Shown: positions 5,030-6,826 of the stretch, one piece after another | Layout: each line of letters starts with the position of its first letter | Position numbering within the stretch: position 1 is the first letter of the stretch | NCBI GenBank assembly: GCA_900555805.1 | Contig: USMJ01000063.1 | Coordinates: 1 to 6,826 of the forward strand | Origin: an uncultured Oscillospiraceae bacterium | Lineage (GTDB): Bacteria; Bacillota; Clostridia; Oscillospirales; Acutalibacteraceae | Direction of reading: 5' to 3' | DNA: 6,826 nucleotides | The notes under the pieces: generated by a model | What the model was told of the DNA's origin: nothing | Database searches by the model: none | Seen by the model: the letters and a program-made list of their open reading frames with translations, nothing else | Program-made: the position numbers and the translations under genes

Positions 5030-5042
5030 ACGGAGGGATCAC

Positions 5043-5666
5043 ATGAAAAAATCACTCAAAATTATAATATTCGTCTTAGCTATAATTATCGTAATTGCCT
5101 GCGTGTTTGCGGCTTTGTATCCGAAAAATCTGTCGGACGAAAACAAGCGCGTCAAGTTTTCGCTGATGATCGGCGACGGAGAAAATTCGATCATATATGT
5201 CGACAAGGTGAAATATCTTCCGCTTTCGGACGAGTATTATATAATGACCGTCAAAAAGCACAGCTCGGAGGAAGAAAGGATATATGTTTCGACCGAAAGC
5301 AACGACAATATCGTTTTTCTCAAAGACGACAGCGAACATAAATATCCGGTCTTTTTAAACGAAGAAAGCGGCGAAGACAAGTATTATATAAAAGCCGAAT
5401 ACGAAGCGCCGGAACTTACAAGCGAGAACGTGAAATATATCGGTGTGTTCGATAAGGGCGAAACCGACCCCGACGAAATGATCAGAAAGATCAAAAGCGA
5501 AGAAGCGATTGAGAAGCTTATAAAGGACTATAACAAAGGAAAGAACGATTCGGACGACGGAAAGGATAAAACAGATTATGACATATATTTCTGCTTCGAC
5601 GATGTGTTGAAGATCCGTTTCGGCTCGCTGTCAAAAGACGATGTGAAAGAACTCAGATCAAAGTGA
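5043..5666 (+). CDS. Membrane-anchored or lipoprotein-like protein of unknown function
   Basis: I do not recognise this 207-residue protein. It begins with a basic MKKSLK and a hydrophobic stretch (about residues 7-25), so it is exported and kept at the membrane. The sequence VIAC at 17-20 fits a lipobox, but the hydrophobic run continues past the Cys, so a simple N-terminal membrane anchor is at least as likely. The rest is soluble, very rich in Asp, Glu, Lys and Tyr, and looks like mixed beta strands (IIYVDKVKYL, YYIMTVKK, ERIYVSTE, KYIGVFDKG). A charged linker of the form NKGKNDSDDGKDKTD (about 161-175) comes before a final FCFDDVLKIRFG segment. The ATG at 5043 is chosen because GGAGGG (5032-5037) lies five bases before it. 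An in-frame TTG at 5025 would place the ribosome box inside the gene. It is transcribed alone from a near-consensus promoter. Confidence 0.75.
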   Translation: MKKSLKIIIFVLAIIIVIACVFAALYPKNLSDENKRVKFSLMIGDGENSIIYVDKVKYLPLSDEYYIMTVKKHSSEEERIYVSTESNDNIVFLKDDSEHKYPVFLNEESGEDKYYIKAEYEAPELTSENVKYIGVFDKGETDPDEMIRKIKSEEAIEKLIKDYNKGKNDSDDGKDKTDYDIYFCFDDVLKIRFGSLSKDDVKELRSK

Positions 5667-5671
5667 TATTA

Positions 5672-5712
5672 AATCCGCCCCTCAAAAGCATTACGCTTTT
5701 GAGGGGCGGATT
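5672..5712. terminator. Strong hairpin terminator between convergent genes
   Basis: An 18-bp perfect stem (5672-5689 with 5695-5712) surrounds the 5-nt loop ATTAC. It lies six bases after the stop codon of the membrane-anchored protein gene. The bases after it on the plus strand (CCCTTTAG) are only partly T-rich, and the minus side (TAATATC) is weak too. It probably ends rightward transcription and may block leftward read-through as well. Confidence 0.8.
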
Positions 5713-5730
5713 CCCTTTAGCATGAGCTGA

Positions 5731-5767
5731 AACAAAACGCATAGTGTCCCGATTGAGACACTATGCG
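5731..5767 (-). terminator. Terminator of the secreted hydrolase gene
   Basis: CGCATAGTGTC (5738-5748) pairs perfectly with GACACTATGCG (5757-5767) around an 8-nt loop. On the minus strand the stem is followed by TTTTGTT. It begins seven bases after the hydrolase stop codon, in the correct orientation for that gene. Confidence 0.85.
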
Positions 5768-5774
5768 AATAAAT

Positions 5775-6826
5775 TTACCAGTGTTTAGCGCCGCATGAGC
5801 ATGTGCGCTTAGAGTTCATGCCGAAGAACTTATAGAATAAGCATTTGATGTTCCAGATGAACTTCGTGAAGCCGCTTGAGTGACACTGACATGAGCAGGG
5901 CTTTTCATCGCCGCTGTCGGGCTTGTCCGGCGTAGCAGGCGCTTTCTTCGACCACTGCGAAATCCACGAAATCGCAGTTACATTTTCTATGGTTTCGCCG
6001 CGCCCGTTTACCGTCCTGAGATTCTCGCAACCGGCAGGAATCGAACAGTCATAGGCGGTGTAATTCCATACGACATGATTGAACAAAGCGCCGCCTGTTG
6101 GGGCAGACGAACAGGTTGTAAGCCGCAGCTTGTTCGTATCGGAGGTCTTTGCCCTAAGATTCTTCCATGACGGGACGCAGTAAGTGCCATATACCGAATA
6201 AGAATCGCTTGTGCTGTTTATAAGCCAAACAGCCGTGTTTTTAAGCGAAGCTGCTTCTGATGCGGTTATCGCATGGCGATTTGCGTGCAGGATCAGACCC
6301 GCGAAGCTGTCGGGGTAGTCCGTAGCGAGCCTTGTCGCGCCGACTGCGCCGAGACACCAGCCGATGACATAAATTCTGTCGGGGTCGATGTTCGGATTTT
6401 TAGCGACATAGTCGTCGATTGCCGCCTTGAGCGACGATGTGGGCGCCGTGTCCCAATAGATCGGTTCCGGAGCTCTTGCCATTAAGAGGTACGAGCCGCC
6501 CGCATTCTGAAAACGGCTTTGATACTCGTCGGACGACCAGAGCGGAAAGTTATTGGCATGGAGTTCTTTGCCCTCATAAGAGCCCTGTCCCGCACCGGCA
6601 AGAAATACGCAAAGCGGATATTTCACCGTGTCGGAATCGCCTTTTTTGGGTGAATAGCAACTGTAATCAATGCTGTATCCGGATCTGCTCGGACCTGCGC
6701 CTCTTGTCCACTGAGTGCGAAGCGCGCTGATACCTTGATTGACGCTCATGGCCGATGACAGAATCGAAAACGCCGATATCAGCATGACGAAACAGAGCGT
6801 GAGCGAAATGAGTTTTGTAAGTCTTT
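5775..6826 (-). CDS. Secreted alpha/beta hydrolase with Cys nucleophile motif and Cys/His tail (5' end missing)
   Basis: The reading frame is open past the right edge, so the ATG at 6785 is internal. The edge residues RLTK and the following hydrophobic run LISLTLCFVMLISAF form a signal peptide, probably cut near SSA. Numbering from that internal Met, the mature protein has an alpha/beta hydrolase fold like esterases of the PHB-depolymerase or dienelactone-hydrolase type. YPLCVFLAGAGQG (56-68) is the oxyanion strand and loop, with Ala63 where His is usual. DPDRIYVIGWCLGA (134-147) is the nucleophile elbow with Cys144 instead of the common Ser. Asp194 and His237 are candidate triad partners. 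After a Pro/Asp-rich linker (282-296) comes a 40-residue tail with Cys297, Cys299, Cys301, His302, Cys329, Cys331 and His335. The substrate is unknown. It is convergent with the upstream gene and has its own terminator. Confidence 0.8.
   Translation of the reverse strand, partial: RLTKLISLTLCFVMLISAFSILSSAMSVNQGISALRTQWTRGAGPSRSGYSIDYSCYSPKKGDSDTVKYPLCVFLAGAGQGSYEGKELHANNFPLWSSDEYQSRFQNAGGSYLLMARAPEPIYWDTAPTSSLKAAIDDYVAKNPNIDPDRIYVIGWCLGAVGATRLATDYPDSFAGLILHANRHAITASEAASLKNTAVWLINSTSDSYSVYGTYCVPSWKNLRAKTSDTNKLRLTTCSSAPTGGALFNHVVWNYTAYDCSIPAGCENLRTVNGRGETIENVTAISWISQWSKKAPATPDKPDSGDEKPCSCQCHSSGFTKFIWNIKCLFYKFFGMNSKRTCSCGAKHW
5778..5897 (-). other. Cys/His-rich C-terminal tail of the hydrolase
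   Basis: The last 40 residues have the pattern CxCxCH, then a hydrophobic/aromatic segment (GFTKFIWNIKCLFYKFFG), then CxCGxxH and the C-terminal Trp. From memory, similar tails end other exported proteins of uncultured Clostridia. That suggests a sorting, surface-attachment or metal-binding module, and is an inference only. It could also be a short amphipathic membrane-associating segment held by a metal site. Confidence 0.5.

Noticed and set aside
5025..5042. TTG start at 5025 for the membrane-anchored protein
   Set aside because: It would put the GGAGGG ribosome box inside the coding region, and no ribosome box precedes the TTG itself. The ATG at 5043 has ideal spacing.
6273..6730. Plus-strand open frames over the hydrolase gene
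   Set aside because: They are antisense to a secreted hydrolase with a signal peptide, a triad and a terminator. They show no independent coding signs.
1..6826. CRISPR array, tRNA, rRNA, insertion sequence, toxin-antitoxin or phage-defence genes
   Set aside because: I read both strands for spaced direct repeats, cloverleaf-like sequence, transposase motifs and small gene pairs and found none.

Overview
The window looks like metagenome-derived DNA built from two very different sources. The flanks (about 1-400 and about 1940-6826) have Clostridia-type features: strong Shine-Dalgarno sites, sigma-A-like promoters, U-tailed terminators, and GAC/GCC-rich codons mixed with TATATA runs. The middle (about 410-1940) is Bacteroidota-like, probably Prevotella or a relative. 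It carries a tightly packed pyrE - SRPBCC protein - argH run with no clear Shine-Dalgarno sites. Whether the two clostridial flanks come from one genome cannot be decided from the sequence.

Layout. Positions 2-388 hold the 3' end of a VirD4/TraG-type conjugation coupling protein whose last codons look frameshifted. Positions 467-1969 hold pyrE, a small SRPBCC-fold protein and the first ~140 codons of argH. Near 1930-1945 argH is cut off. The same point also cuts a minus-strand clostridial gene that starts at 1978 with a good ribosome binding site. One breakpoint truncating a gene on each side is most simply read as an assembly or library chimera, though a real rearrangement is not excluded.

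From 1979 the clostridial locus is coherent. A ~375-bp divergent intergenic region has a promoter facing each way and two perfect inverted repeats. It is followed by a TcmP/LCMT-type SAM-dependent methyltransferase (2353-3147), an N-acyl-D-amino-acid-deacylase-type amidohydrolase (3283-4881) with its own extended -10 promoter and a strong terminator, and a membrane-anchored protein of unknown function (5043-5666) behind a near-consensus promoter with an operator-like palindrome. A convergent secreted alpha/beta hydrolase (minus strand, 5775 to beyond 6826) closes the window. It has a Cys in the nucleophile elbow and a short Cys/His-rich C-terminal tail.

The clostridial genes each have their own signals and do not form an obvious operon or pathway. 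I see no CRISPR array, tRNA, rRNA, insertion sequence or defence cassette, and no convincing new multi-gene system. The points most worth checking are the two junctions, the Cys-nucleophile hydrolase with its tail, and the palindromes next to promoters.
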